A stretch of DNA of 64,000 nucleotides, taken from contig JAZDEY010000082.1 in the NCBI GenBank assembly GCA_043808325.1, positions 1-64,000 of the forward strand. The letters are read 5' to 3'. The notes below the pieces were generated by a model. That model was not told where the DNA came from and did no database searches. It worked only from the letters and a program-made list of their open reading frames with translations. Every line of letters begins with the position of its first letter. The first letter of the stretch is position 1. Origin of the DNA: JAZDEY01 sp043808325 [NCBI: Candidatus Eiseniibacteriota bacterium] (GTDB taxonomy: Bacteria > Arandabacterota > Arandabacteria > Arandabacterales). This document shows positions 1 to 8,385 of this stretch, piece by piece. Made by a program: the position numbers and the translations under genes.

Positions 1-138
1 TCACTCGTTGAAAAAATCCAGCTCTATATCGATAACTATAACCTCCATCCAAGACCTTTTGTCTGGACGGCAACTGCCGACTCAATCCTTCATAAGCTTG
101 AAAGACTTTGTCAACGTATTTCTGGGACACGACACTAG
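1..138 (+). mobile_element. IS630-family transposase, C-terminal end only
   Basis: Frame 1 from the first base reads 45 codons to a TAG at 136-138. The residues include YIDNYNLHPRPFVWTATADS and a terminal KLERLCQRI helix, the usual tail of IS630/Tc1-mariner-type DDE transposases (pattern 'x-PFVWTkTAD-x-ILxK'). The catalytic domain lies left of the window. The TAG appears to be formed by the TA target dinucleotide plus the next base, in a CTAG context at 135-138, which fits the TA target preference of the family. Sequence just inside the boundary (GTGTCGTGTCCCAGAAATAC on the minus strand) would be the terminal inverted repeat. The element lies inside the neighbouring glycosyltransferase gene. 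Confidence 0.72.
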
Positions 139-540
139 CAGTGAGTACATCCTCGCGTTCTGGGCGTGCTTGATCGCCTGCCGGCTCACCAGATATAGCA
201 GCGAGCACAGGCCCGCGGTCCCGGCATCATAGATACTCCTGGCCACGAGGTAGACGGCGATGGCGCTGAGAATATAGAAGCCAGCCGAGAGACTCCTGAC
301 CGCTGCCTCGCCGGTCCCCAGTGCTCTGGTCCATATGGCGAGCAGGAGATAGTACAGTGGCGCGTTGTTGTCGTGCCGGAGCTCGTTGATGATCCCGGCG
401 GGGCCGTGGCTCGCAACGCGCACACTGTTGGCCTCATCAAGCCACATGGACTGGCCGGCGCCGAAAAAGGAAAACAAGGGCACTGCACCCATAATAAGTG
501 CTGCGAGGAGAACTATTAATATCCCACGGACTCTGCTCAT
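139..540 (-). pseudogene. GT39-type membrane glycosyltransferase, truncated by the IS
   Basis: N-terminal about 134 codons of a polytopic GT-C glycosyltransferase (ArnT/PMT-like). A first membrane segment is followed by the acidic-loop motif WLDEAN (Asp and Glu binding the lipid-phosphate sugar donor), then NAPLYYLLLAIW and a NARMYSLL segment, all in the family order. Family members run to about 450-550 residues. Here homology stops exactly at the CTAG where the IS630-type element begins, and the frame ends within the element at 82. ATG at 540 is preferred over the upstream TTG at 552. The fragment keeps part of the active site but lacks most membrane helices, so it is unlikely to work. Confidence 0.72.
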
Positions 541-746
541 TGAGTATACCAACCGCAGGCAGGTTTAGCATAGGTCTCGGCGGGTGTCAATCCGGATCGG
601 AGGGGTCGGACAGTAGGGTACCGGCAACCGTCACCCTCCGTCAGGCGTTGCGCACACCGAACATGCCCCAGTCAGGATCGAGTCGCCGGTACCGACCCCG
701 ACGCACTATACTCATGCGCCAGCTGTGCGCCAAGGCACGAAAATCG

Positions 747-811
747 AAAATAGGGACACACCCCCATTTTCGAGATCGCGGCCATCAAAAAAGGGGGTGT
801 GTCCCTATTTT
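747..811. repeat. Perfect 19-bp palindrome, REP/MITE-like hairpin
   Basis: Arms 747-765 and 793-811 are perfect inverted repeats (AAAATAGGGACACACCCCC and its complement). An inner T/A run extends the stem by a few pairs around a loop of about 16-18 bases. It lies just beyond the stop of the flavoenzyme gene, so on the minus strand it could act as a terminator. The same kind of 'TAGGGACACAC' palindrome is familiar as a dispersed element linked to Y1/REP-associated tyrosine transposases; that link is from memory, and no such transposase is in this window. Confidence 0.7.
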
Positions 812-832
812 TACTTCACTATTTTTACTTCA
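806..832. repeat. 13-bp direct repeat at the palindrome edge
   Basis: TATTTTTACTTCA occurs at 806-818 and again at 820-832, one base apart. The first copy overlaps the outer end of the palindrome arm. The second contains the TAA stop (825-827) of the minus-strand flavoenzyme gene. This could be a target duplication or slippage product made when the palindromic element arrived. Confidence 0.7.
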
Positions 833-1982
833 GGGATTCCGAGGGGCGGGTGTAATCCCGACCAAGGCTGTAACTTGAGAAGATCTCCTGGGACAGAATC
901 GGCTTGCCTGTGGTAATCAGGCTCACAAGGTTTAGGGCTATCCCGGGCCCGAGCATCAAGCCCTGACCGCACACGCCCACGGCGACATAGAGGCCGTTCG
1001 AGTGATCGAGCCGGTCCACAATCGGAACTCCATCCGGAGTCATGGGATATAGCCCGCGCCAGACCCGGCGAACCCTTAGGTTCCTCAAGCGTGGAAAGAG
1101 ACCGATCAGGCGCCTTGCCGCGTGGGGCAAGAATGCCGAGGACGAGTCACGATTATGTCCCGGAATAATCGGCTCCGGTGTGAGGCAAAAGATGATGTGA
1201 CCTTGCTCTTCCTGATAGAAGTAGAAATTGGTTGATCCGGGATATCTCCTTATGTCGACCACCATGGGACGGAAGAAGGGCCTTACGGGTTCGGTCACGC
1301 CGGCCTCATGGGAATCCGGAAAGACGGGCAGATCATGTCCCATCAGGCGTCCAACTTCGTGCGCACCGGCGCCGGCGGCATTGATGACTTTCGCGGCATG
1401 GTAAGTCGCCCTGCCGGTCCTCACCATGACAGCGCCGAAGGCCGGTTTCTCCTCGATTGCGAGCACCTTCTCGCCGAATCTAAAGCTGGCCCCATGCTTC
1501 AGGGCCTGATGATAGAAAGCGCTTGAGGCCAGGAGCGGGGAGACACTGCCGTCATCCGGCGAATAGGTCCCGCCCCTCAAGCCGTTCTGATTGATTCCGG
1601 GCAGGATCCCGACCAGGTCGCGCGCGTCGATCCAATCGATGTTCAGACCGAACTTTTTCTGGACCACCAGCAGATTCTTAAGGCTCCGCTCCTGCTCCTC
1701 TTCGTAGACCGGGAAGCAGTAGCCACCGCGCCGGAAGTGAAGGTCGTCCCCGTATTCGTCCTGCCAACGGGAGAAGACGTCAAGGCTGAGCTGGCAGGTT
1801 TGGATCTTCGCGGGGTCCGAATGGGTGGCCCGGACGCCCCCGATCGCAGCCTTGTTCTGGCCCTGGCCATGAGAGGAAAGCTGGTCGATGACCAGAACCC
1901 CAACCTTCTCCCGGGCGAGGAACAAAGCCGTCGGCAGGCCGATGCTTCCCGCGCCGATTATGATGACATCATAGCCTGGCAT
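825..1982 (-). CDS. FAD-dependent oxidoreductase, sarcosine oxidase beta/HcnC-like (DAO family)
   Basis: About 385 residues. A dinucleotide-binding motif starts at residue 4 (YDVIIIGAGSIGLPTALFLA). A central substrate-binding beta-sheet domain and the C-terminal DAO signature (MTPDGVPIVDRL...VAVGVCGQGLMLGPG) complete the fold. These enzymes oxidise secondary amines or imino acids (sarcosine, proline, glycine) at a flavin. The ATG at 1982 was chosen because the coding sequence starts at MPGYDV and the upstream partner gene stops 2 bases earlier. A longer frame to 2069 would add residues with no similarity. It is translated with the four-domain partner 1985-4078, which supplies the electron-transfer chain. 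The substrate cannot be read from the sequence. Confidence 0.85.
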   Translation of the reverse strand: MPGYDVIIIGAGSIGLPTALFLAREKVGVLVIDQLSSHGQGQNKAAIGGVRATHSDPAKIQTCQLSLDVFSRWQDEYGDDLHFRRGGYCFPVYEEEQERSLKNLLVVQKKFGLNIDWIDARDLVGILPGINQNGLRGGTYSPDDGSVSPLLASSAFYHQALKHGASFRFGEKVLAIEEKPAFGAVMVRTGRATYHAAKVINAAGAGAHEVGRLMGHDLPVFPDSHEAGVTEPVRPFFRPMVVDIRRYPGSTNFYFYQEEQGHIIFCLTPEPIIPGHNRDSSSAFLPHAARRLIGLFPRLRNLRVRRVWRGLYPMTPDGVPIVDRLDHSNGLYVAVGVCGQGLMLGPGIALNLVSLITTGKPILSQEIFSSYSLGRDYTRPSESLK

Positions 1983-1984
1983 AT

Positions 1985-4078
1985 CTAGCTTCCCGATTTC
2001 TCTCCCGCCAACAAGCCCACATTGACTTCCGCAACCAAAGGCCTTTTGGTGAACGGTATAGCGTCCCACAGGTTGATGCCTTCATCCTGACAGAGCCTTA
2101 AGATCAGGGACTCGCAGGTCTTCCCACCGCAGGCCCCCATCCCACATCTCAGAATCTTGAGCTGATTGAGGTCTTTCACTCCCTGGCGGATAAGGCGCCG
2201 GATGTCGCCGGCCCTCACGCGCTCGCACCGACAGATTATGGTATCGTCATCGACCGAGGAGCCTGAGCCACACGAGGAGCGCTGATCTGTGAAAGAGCCG
2301 ACGGGCTCGCTGAGGGCGGGATCCTGGACCCGGAAGCCGGCCACCTGGGTCGCATAGGTCTTGGGCACTCTCAACGTGACAAGCAGCGTCCGGTCGTAGG
2401 CTTTGCGTTCGGCAATCCTCTCTACCTTGGCTTTGGTCAGCATGTTACCGTCCATGTCCACAGCGTCGACATCGTCCCCGGCCTTGACTCGGAGATCCAG
2501 CAGCTCAAAGGGAACTGTGACCAGTCCATCCGGGCCATCCGGCCTAAGGTCTGCCAGAGTGATCGCAAGTCCCGGACACGCTGCCACGCACAACGCACAG
2601 CCGGTGCAGTCGTCCTTGACGACCCCGGGAATGCCGAAGATCGGATCGCCGGTCATCTCAATCATATCTTTGGGACAGACATGGATGCAGGGGTCGCAGG
2701 GAATCTCCTGAACGCACCTGATCACGGGAAAGAGCCCCGACGCCGCAGTCTCGACCCTAACACTGTGGGTCTTGCCAGGCTTGCTCTTCAGGATCTCCCA
2801 CCGGCGCCGCCATTCCGGCGGAACGGTAGCCGCCTTGCCGAGCGACTGGGCTATCTCGCGACCGGCTATCCTGCCCGAGAAAATTGCGGCGGACGCCTCG
2901 GCAATCTCAAGAGCATCGCCCGCGCTGTGCACCTCCATACCGAACCGCTTCGCCTGCTCATGGAGTTCGCTCACCGGACTGAGTCCGACTGCGACCAGCA
3001 CGGTATCGGATAGGAAGGTTTTCTCGGTTCCCGCGATCTCATGGAAGTCGCGGTCGACCTCGACCACGGTCACCGACTCGACTCGGTCCTTGCCGCTTGC
3101 GCACTTGACCGTGTGAGAGGTCAGGACCGGCACGCCGAGCCGTTTTATCTTGTCCTCGTGAACTTTGTAGCCGCCGACTTCAGGCATTGCCTCGGCTAGG
3201 CCGACCACGGCGATGCCCGCCTGAACCGCATGATAGGCCGCAATCAAACCAACATTGCCGCCGCCTACGATAAAGAGTCTCTCCGATGGCCGAACCAGAT
3301 CGCGGTTTACCAGCGTCTGGAAGGCGCCCGCACCATAGACTCCGGGCAGGTCCCAGCCGGGGAATGCCAGGGCCTTTTCCCGCGCTCCCGAGGCAATCAA
3401 GAGCCTCCTGGGACTCACGAGTATGTATTCGCTTTCAGTCACAACTCCGATCTTCTTGTCGTGGTAGCAAGCCACCGCTGTGGCGCCCAGCATCACACGG
3501 ATCGTCGGGTGCTTCTCTATCTCGGATCCAAGCATTGCGGCGATGTCTATCCCGCGGGTGCCGGCGTAGCAGTCTGCCACCGTGCCAAAGAAGGAGTGCG
3601 TCTGAAGGACCAGCTTCCCTCCGATCTGGTGCTTGTCGTCCACAATGATCACGTCCACGCCGTGCGGAGCCAACTCCAATGCGGCTGCAATTCCTGCTGG
3701 CCCCGCGCCGATCACGAGCACGCCGATATCGATTGTGCGAATCGGGGTAAGGTCTCGAGGTGGGGTGTCTGCCTCGGGAAGGCCCGGAGTGCCGTCGCAG
3801 GCGGTAAGGCTCATTCCTTCCCGCACCTGGGTCATGCATCCCTTGACCGGTATCCCGTTCGCCATCACCATGCACTGGGCACACTGGCCGTTGGCGCAGA
3901 AAATCCCCTGAGGGCTTCCATCCTTCTCGTGATGGCCGAAGACGGTGATGCCGTGGGCAAAGAGCGCCGAGGAAATCACTTCCCCTGGCTTAGCCCACAG
4001 TGTCTTCCCAGCGAAGGTAAAAGGGATATTGGCCTCGCCTTCGGGGGCGAGAATCGGGTGCTTCTCTATCCTATGCAT
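1985..4078 (-). CDS. Multidomain iron-sulfur flavoprotein, sarcosine oxidase alpha/HcnA-HcnB-like
   Basis: 697 residues from ATG 4078. Domains in order: N-terminal Fer2_4 [2Fe-2S] domain (residues about 5-95, CANGQCAQC...C); FAD/NAD pyridine-nucleotide-disulfide-type domain (GAGPAGIAAALELA, then GGGNVGLIAAYHA) to about 420; two [4Fe-4S] motifs (CDPCIHVCP and CTGCALCVAACPG); and a C-terminal BFD-type [2Fe-2S] motif (ICRCERV...CGMGACGGKTC). This combines the domains of HcnA, HcnB and ferredoxin, as in dye-linked amine/proline dehydrogenase complexes. It presumably passes electrons from the DAO-type partner to an acceptor. An extension to 4153 exists but would precede the Fer2 domain without purpose. 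Confidence 0.85.
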   Translation of the reverse strand: MHRIEKHPILAPEGEANIPFTFAGKTLWAKPGEVISSALFAHGITVFGHHEKDGSPQGIFCANGQCAQCMVMANGIPVKGCMTQVREGMSLTACDGTPGLPEADTPPRDLTPIRTIDIGVLVIGAGPAGIAAALELAPHGVDVIIVDDKHQIGGKLVLQTHSFFGTVADCYAGTRGIDIAAMLGSEIEKHPTIRVMLGATAVACYHDKKIGVVTESEYILVSPRRLLIASGAREKALAFPGWDLPGVYGAGAFQTLVNRDLVRPSERLFIVGGGNVGLIAAYHAVQAGIAVVGLAEAMPEVGGYKVHEDKIKRLGVPVLTSHTVKCASGKDRVESVTVVEVDRDFHEIAGTEKTFLSDTVLVAVGLSPVSELHEQAKRFGMEVHSAGDALEIAEASAAIFSGRIAGREIAQSLGKAATVPPEWRRRWEILKSKPGKTHSVRVETAASGLFPVIRCVQEIPCDPCIHVCPKDMIEMTGDPIFGIPGVVKDDCTGCALCVAACPGLAITLADLRPDGPDGLVTVPFELLDLRVKAGDDVDAVDMDGNMLTKAKVERIAERKAYDRTLLVTLRVPKTYATQVAGFRVQDPALSEPVGSFTDQRSSCGSGSSVDDDTIICRCERVRAGDIRRLIRQGVKDLNQLKILRCGMGACGGKTCESLILRLCQDEGINLWDAIPFTKRPLVAEVNVGLLAGEKSGS

Positions 4079-4272
4079 ATTGCCCAGTCCACCTGTCCAA
4101 GCCGACGGCGAGTCAAGCCGATCTTCTCGGGACGCGGTCTCGTCCCGGCACACGGTATCACCGATTTCGTGCGCATCCTGGAGATCATAACACCGGCTGC
4201 GAGGTTAGTCAAAATCCGACATGCTACCGACCCGCTCGCCCCCCAGATGGTCAGACGAGGGAGAGGGGTTCG

Positions 4273-4320
4273 TGCGGAGGCGAATGGGGTTACTGAGCCG
4301 AAGCACAACCCCCGACCGAG
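4273..4320. repeat. Dispersed repeat, copy A (48 bp)
   Basis: Shares the blocks TGCGGAGGCGAAT, CTGAGCCGAAGCA and GACCGAG with a 47-bp copy at 13783-13829 in the same order and almost the same spacing. It covers the last ten codons and stop of the P-type ATPase gene, so the repeat supplies that protein's C-terminal tail. Confidence 0.6.
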
Positions 4321-6881
4321 CGCTTCCTGCCATTGATCAACTTCAAGGCTTCGAACCACATGATGCTGCCCACGCCCGCAGAAAGGCAAATCACAAGATC
4401 GATCAGGTGGAGCGTGGCAAACTGGAAGAGAGCGCACAAAAACGGAACATAAAGCACCAGGACGAGGAGAGCCACAGCGCCGCCCACTACCCACCACAGC
4501 GCCTTGTTCGGCATGCGCATCGTTGACAGGATGGTCCGCGACCACGAACGATTTGTGAGTATCAGGCTCAGGTTCGCCGCGACCAGTGTCACGAAAACCA
4601 ACGCTCGACTCTCGTCTTCTCCATGTTTTAGATGCTGTGCGATAAGGAACACGGCGAGCACAATCACCAATACGCTCGCGCCCTGAAGAAGGCTCACGCC
4701 TATGCTCCGCCGCCCAAATAGCGGTTCTTTGGTGTTGCGAGGCGGACGATTCATCACATCGCGCTCCTCAGGCTCCGCCTCAAATACGACCGAGCAGACC
4801 GGGTCGATGATCAGCTCCAAGAAAACGATATGAACCGGCAGGAGGATCAGCGGCCACTTGAAGAGGACCGGAATCAGTGACATCCCGGCGATAGGCACGT
4901 GGATCGCGAGGATATAGGTCATCGCCTTCTTTATATTGGCGAAGATTCGGCGGCCAAGCCGCACCGCCTTGACGATCGATGAGAAATCGTCGTCCAAGAG
5001 CACCAGCGCCGACGCCTCCCGTGCCACGTCTGTGCCCCACCCTCCCATCGCGATGCCGATGTGAGCGGCTTTGAGCGCGGGGGCATCATTGACTCCATCG
5101 CCGGTCATGGCAACGATCTCGCCGTTTGCCTTGAGGGCCTTCACGAGCCGGAGCTTCTGCTCGGGCACAACGCGCGCGAAGACATTCACCGTTCTTATGC
5201 GCTCACGGAGTTCCTCGTCGCTCATGCGGTCAAGTTGCGATCCGGTCATCGTTTCCCCATCCGACTTGAGCCCGATCTGCCGGGCAATATTCTGAGCCGT
5301 ACCAGCGTAGTCACCGGTGATCATCACTACGCGGATGCCTGCCGAGTAACACTCCTTGACCGACTCGGCCACGGTCGGCCGCACCGGGTCGGCAAGCCCC
5401 ACCAACCCCAGGAACTCGAATGTGAAGTCATGCTGCTCGCCGGGGAGATCCGGCTCCTGGAAACGCGCCTTGGCGACCCCCAAAATGCGCAGCCCGTCAG
5501 CCGCCATAGCATGGATGTACTTGATCATCTCTGCGGTCTCGGCAGGTCCCATGTGACACAGGTCGGCGATCGCTTCGGGCGCTCCCTTGGCCGCGATCAC
5601 ATAATCGTGGCCGTCGGGCGATCTCCAGACCTGCGACATGGCCAACAGGGTCTTTGACAGGGGATACTCGAAGGCCAGCATCCAGTCCTGGTGGAGATGT
5701 TCGGTCTGCGCAAGGCACGTCTCGCCCAGCTCCTTTATCGCCTTCTCCATTGGGTCGAATGGATCGCGCTGGCTGGCGAGTATGCTGAACTCAACCAGCT
5801 CATGGAATTTCTCGGGCAGCGTCCCTGCAAGATTTGCGGGGTGACGCACTTTCCAGAATTCGCCGCCGGCCAGGATTCTCGCGACCGACATGCGATTGAG
5901 CGTAAGGGTGCCGGTCTTGTCCACGCACAGGACCGTGGCCGAACCCAGGGTTTCGACAACCGGCACGTGGCGCGTAAGAACCTGGCTCTTGGAGATGCGC
6001 CAAGCCCCCAGCGCCAGGAAGATCGTGAGCACCACGGGGAACTCCTCGGGCAGCATCGCCATGGCGAGCGTGATCCCTGCGAGAGAACCGTTCTTCCAAT
6101 CCCCGCGGGTGAGCCCGTAGACAACGATCACTATGAGACACAGCGACAATCCCAGTACCGCGAGGTCGCGCACCAGTCGCCGCGTTTCTTTCTGGAGCGG
6201 CGTGGCTTCCTGTTCGAGCGCCTGAAGCGACTTGCCGATCTTGCCCACTTCGGTGTGAACACCGGTCGCGCGCACCTGCGCAACGCCATAGCCCTGCACC
6301 ACCAGGGTGCTCGAATATATGAAGGGCCGATCCTCGCCTCCGGGGCGTTCCATATCCAGATTGGGATCGGCGGCAGAATCGGCAGCAGACTTCGTTACCG
6401 GCAGGGACTCGCCGGTCAAGAGCGATTCATCGACCAAGAGATTACTGGAAAAGAGCAGGACGGCATCGGCGGGGACACGATCACCCTCCCTTATGACGAG
6501 GGCGTCACCCCTGGCAACGTCGCGCCCGGCTATGCGCTTTTCGGCGCCGTCCCGGATCACAAGGGCCCGCGGACTCGATAGATCCCGCAGCGCCTCCAGG
6601 GCACGCTGGGTCTTCCGCTCCTGGTAGAGCGTGATCCCTATGACCACAAACACGAAGCCCAAGAGCATCAGGGCTTCCTCGATATCCCCGAGAATTAGAT
6701 AAAGAACGCCGCCGGCAACGAGGAGCAGGAACATTGGCTCCCGGACAACGTCGTAGGCAATCGCGAAGATGCTCCGCTTCTTGCTGGAAGGGAGTTCGTT
6801 CTGACCTTCCTCCCTAACACGTCTGGCTGCTTCGTCCTCCGACAGCCAAGGGATGTTCTCTATGTTGAGTTCGTGGGCCAG
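4290..6881 (-). CDS. P-type cation-transporting ATPase (P2/P3-like)
   Basis: 863 residues if started at CTG 6881. The first ATG (6734) would drop 49 in-frame residues that match the cation-ATPase N-terminal domain (LSEDEAARRVREEGQNELP). An AAGGAGG ribosome site (6890-6896) lies 8 bases before that CTG. Catalytic marks: actuator TGES, phosphorylation loop DKTGTLT, MTGDGVNDAPALK hinge, and TM4 with PEEFPVV where Ca-ATPases have PEGLP. The transported ion is therefore uncertain; divalent cation or H+ are the family options. Helices 5-10 follow and the protein ends SVGGCASAQ in a dispersed repeat. It stands alone, between the flavoenzyme pair and a divergent gene. Confidence 0.88.
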   Translation of the reverse strand: MAHELNIENIPWLSEDEAARRVREEGQNELPSSKKRSIFAIAYDVVREPMFLLLVAGGVLYLILGDIEEALMLLGFVFVVIGITLYQERKTQRALEALRDLSSPRALVIRDGAEKRIAGRDVARGDALVIREGDRVPADAVLLFSSNLLVDESLLTGESLPVTKSAADSAADPNLDMERPGGEDRPFIYSSTLVVQGYGVAQVRATGVHTEVGKIGKSLQALEQEATPLQKETRRLVRDLAVLGLSLCLIVIVVYGLTRGDWKNGSLAGITLAMAMLPEEFPVVLTIFLALGAWRISKSQVLTRHVPVVETLGSATVLCVDKTGTLTLNRMSVARILAGGEFWKVRHPANLAGTLPEKFHELVEFSILASQRDPFDPMEKAIKELGETCLAQTEHLHQDWMLAFEYPLSKTLLAMSQVWRSPDGHDYVIAAKGAPEAIADLCHMGPAETAEMIKYIHAMAADGLRILGVAKARFQEPDLPGEQHDFTFEFLGLVGLADPVRPTVAESVKECYSAGIRVVMITGDYAGTAQNIARQIGLKSDGETMTGSQLDRMSDEELRERIRTVNVFARVVPEQKLRLVKALKANGEIVAMTGDGVNDAPALKAAHIGIAMGGWGTDVAREASALVLLDDDFSSIVKAVRLGRRIFANIKKAMTYILAIHVPIAGMSLIPVLFKWPLILLPVHIVFLELIIDPVCSVVFEAEPEERDVMNRPPRNTKEPLFGRRSIGVSLLQGASVLVIVLAVFLIAQHLKHGEDESRALVFVTLVAANLSLILTNRSWSRTILSTMRMPNKALWWVVGGAVALLVLVLYVPFLCALFQFATLHLIDLVICLSAGVGSIMWFEALKLINGRKRSVGGCASAQ

Positions 6882-6889
6882 AGGAGGAT

Positions 6890-6896
6890 CCTCCTT
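6890..6896 (-). promoter_or_regulatory. Ribosome-binding site deciding a CTG start
   Basis: On the minus strand AAGGAGG is followed by 8 bases and then CTG at 6881-6879, in frame with the P-type ATPase. No ATG, GTG or TTG lies between the preceding in-frame stop and the conserved N-terminal domain, so CTG is the only plausible start if the full domain is made. Confidence 0.5.
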
Positions 6897-7140
6897 AAGA
6901 GAGCACCGCCCATTGCTTCATGCGAGAGCGGCCAGTAATCCAATAAGACGCCGCGAGCCCAAAGCCTGAATCCGCGGCCACCCCACCGGCATACGGGCAT
7001 CCTGGAGATAATAGCGCACGCCATCCGAATAGTCAAAAGTGACATAGCCAGCGGCAGGCCTGCGTCGCCGGTGTCGCGTCCAAGCGCAGAGAATCAGGTT
7101 GACCCAAGCGGCCCTGCGTGATAGGACTGCTCGCTACGAA
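6897..7140. other. Intergenic spacer between divergent genes
   Basis: Part of the 350-base gap between the P-type ATPase and the DUF6754-like gene. Short open frames here have no recognisable sequence. Nothing was found beyond the ATPase ribosome site at one end and a promoter-like site at the other. Confidence 0.4.
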
Positions 7141-7169
7141 TTGACATGTGGCTCCGCCCTTGGTAGGGT
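7141..7169 (+). promoter_or_regulatory. Candidate sigma70-type promoter
   Basis: TTGACA at 7141-7146, 17-base spacer, TAGGGT at 7164-7169. The -35 is perfect but the -10 is weak. It is correctly placed 64 bases upstream of the GTG start at 7233. Confidence 0.35.
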
Positions 7170-7232
7170 TAGGCTATTCGCGACCATCGGGAGGAAGGTC
7201 CTCTGGCCGGGTCTGCACGGATTGGGGTACTA

Positions 7233-8306
7233 GTGAGACATATTTTGCTAGCTTTTGGGGTGGCGGCGGCTCTAGCTTTGTTGCCGGCGGCTGTACGGGG
7301 AGAGGCATCTTCCCAGCGCGAGGCCACGGGGCCTCTTGTGGCCGTGTTCCGCGCCCACGACACCCCGAGCGACGGTGGCAGCAGCATTACCGTTCAGTGG
7401 AGGGGCACGGGCGACAGCATCCTTGTAGTTATGCGATCGACCGTCCGCGATGGCCCCTTTGAAGCCGTCGGCGAGGCACCCGCCTCCGAGGGCACCTTCG
7501 CCGATCTTGCGACCGTGGACGGCACCAAGTATTTTTATAGGCTGGCTCTGCCTACCGAGGGCGACACGCTCTACAGTGAGGTGGCGGGGCCAGTGACCTC
7601 GTATATCCGCGTTGCGCGAAAGGGCAAAGATCTCTACATCAGGAGAATCGCCGGATTGAGTGCGCTCGATGAAGCCGTGGGGAGAGCCACAGAGATGGGA
7701 AGGAAGATCTTCTACATTCCCGGCATCATGAGTCTTAGCGAGATCCAGACGATCGCCAGCCTCTCGATTCTCGCCCACGTGGCCAAGCAGAGTGCCATCT
7801 ACGGGGCATCACTAGAGGTTCCCAACACGGACCCCCTGACCTTCACGGCTGCGCGGGAGACCGTCAAGCAGGCTTACATGGAAGCCGGAAAGCCGGATCA
7901 GTTCAAAGAGGAGATGGTGACTTACATCACTTACGACCAGTTTGCCTATGCTGCTTCGGTCTCGGGAAAGATGGTCCGGGAGAGGCCCGCCACCAATTTC
8001 CTGATCGGATCCTTCTTCGCCGAGTCGCTGATCTTCGCTGAGACCGGCCAGAGTATCGGCGCGATCCAGATCGCGGGCACAGCGGATGTGACTCAACTTC
8101 CCTTCTTTGTCACGGCCTGTGACTACACGCTGATCGGTGAGGAGCTCTACGCGGCAAGCGCTTACCTCTCACGCGAGCCCGTGCTCCTCGGCAGCATCAA
8201 GGCCCAGGACGTGATCAAGGCCATCCTGCTTATGACGATCGTGGTGGGTATAGTCGCTTATGCGTTCGGCGTTGACTTCGTAAGGACAATGCTCACGGCG
8301 CGCTGA
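7233..8306 (+). CDS. DUF6754-like exported membrane protein
   Basis: 357 residues from GTG. A signal peptide (about 1-23, cleavage near VRG-EA) is followed by a fibronectin-III-like beta domain (about 32-125) and then a conserved alpha/beta domain. That domain carries AVGRATEMGRKIFYIPG, ILAHVAKQSAIYGA and ADVTQLPFFVTACDYTLIGE. A single membrane helix (about 328-348) with a short tail ends the protein. The middle domain resembles DUF6754 proteins of candidate phyla and Chloroflexi as remembered; their function is unknown. Most of the chain would lie outside the cytoplasmic membrane, anchored at the C-terminus. The next gene, a glycosyltransferase, begins 80 bases on in the same direction. Confidence 0.7.
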   Translation: MRHILLAFGVAAALALLPAAVRGEASSQREATGPLVAVFRAHDTPSDGGSSITVQWRGTGDSILVVMRSTVRDGPFEAVGEAPASEGTFADLATVDGTKYFYRLALPTEGDTLYSEVAGPVTSYIRVARKGKDLYIRRIAGLSALDEAVGRATEMGRKIFYIPGIMSLSEIQTIASLSILAHVAKQSAIYGASLEVPNTDPLTFTAARETVKQAYMEAGKPDQFKEEMVTYITYDQFAYAASVSGKMVRERPATNFLIGSFFAESLIFAETGQSIGAIQIAGTADVTQLPFFVTACDYTLIGEELYAASAYLSREPVLLGSIKAQDVIKAILLMTIVVGIVAYAFGVDFVRTMLTAR

Positions 8307-8385
8307 GCAGCACCAATCACTACTTATTCTCTCCAGGAATTTGGTGTACGCCGATGATCGTTCAAAGTGCCATTGGGGTGTATCC

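Noticed and set aside
3230-4336. 368-codon plus-strand open frame opposite the Fe-S flavoprotein gene
   Set aside because: It is antisense to a gene with clear domains; its product has no recognisable motif and is explained by high GC on the other strand.
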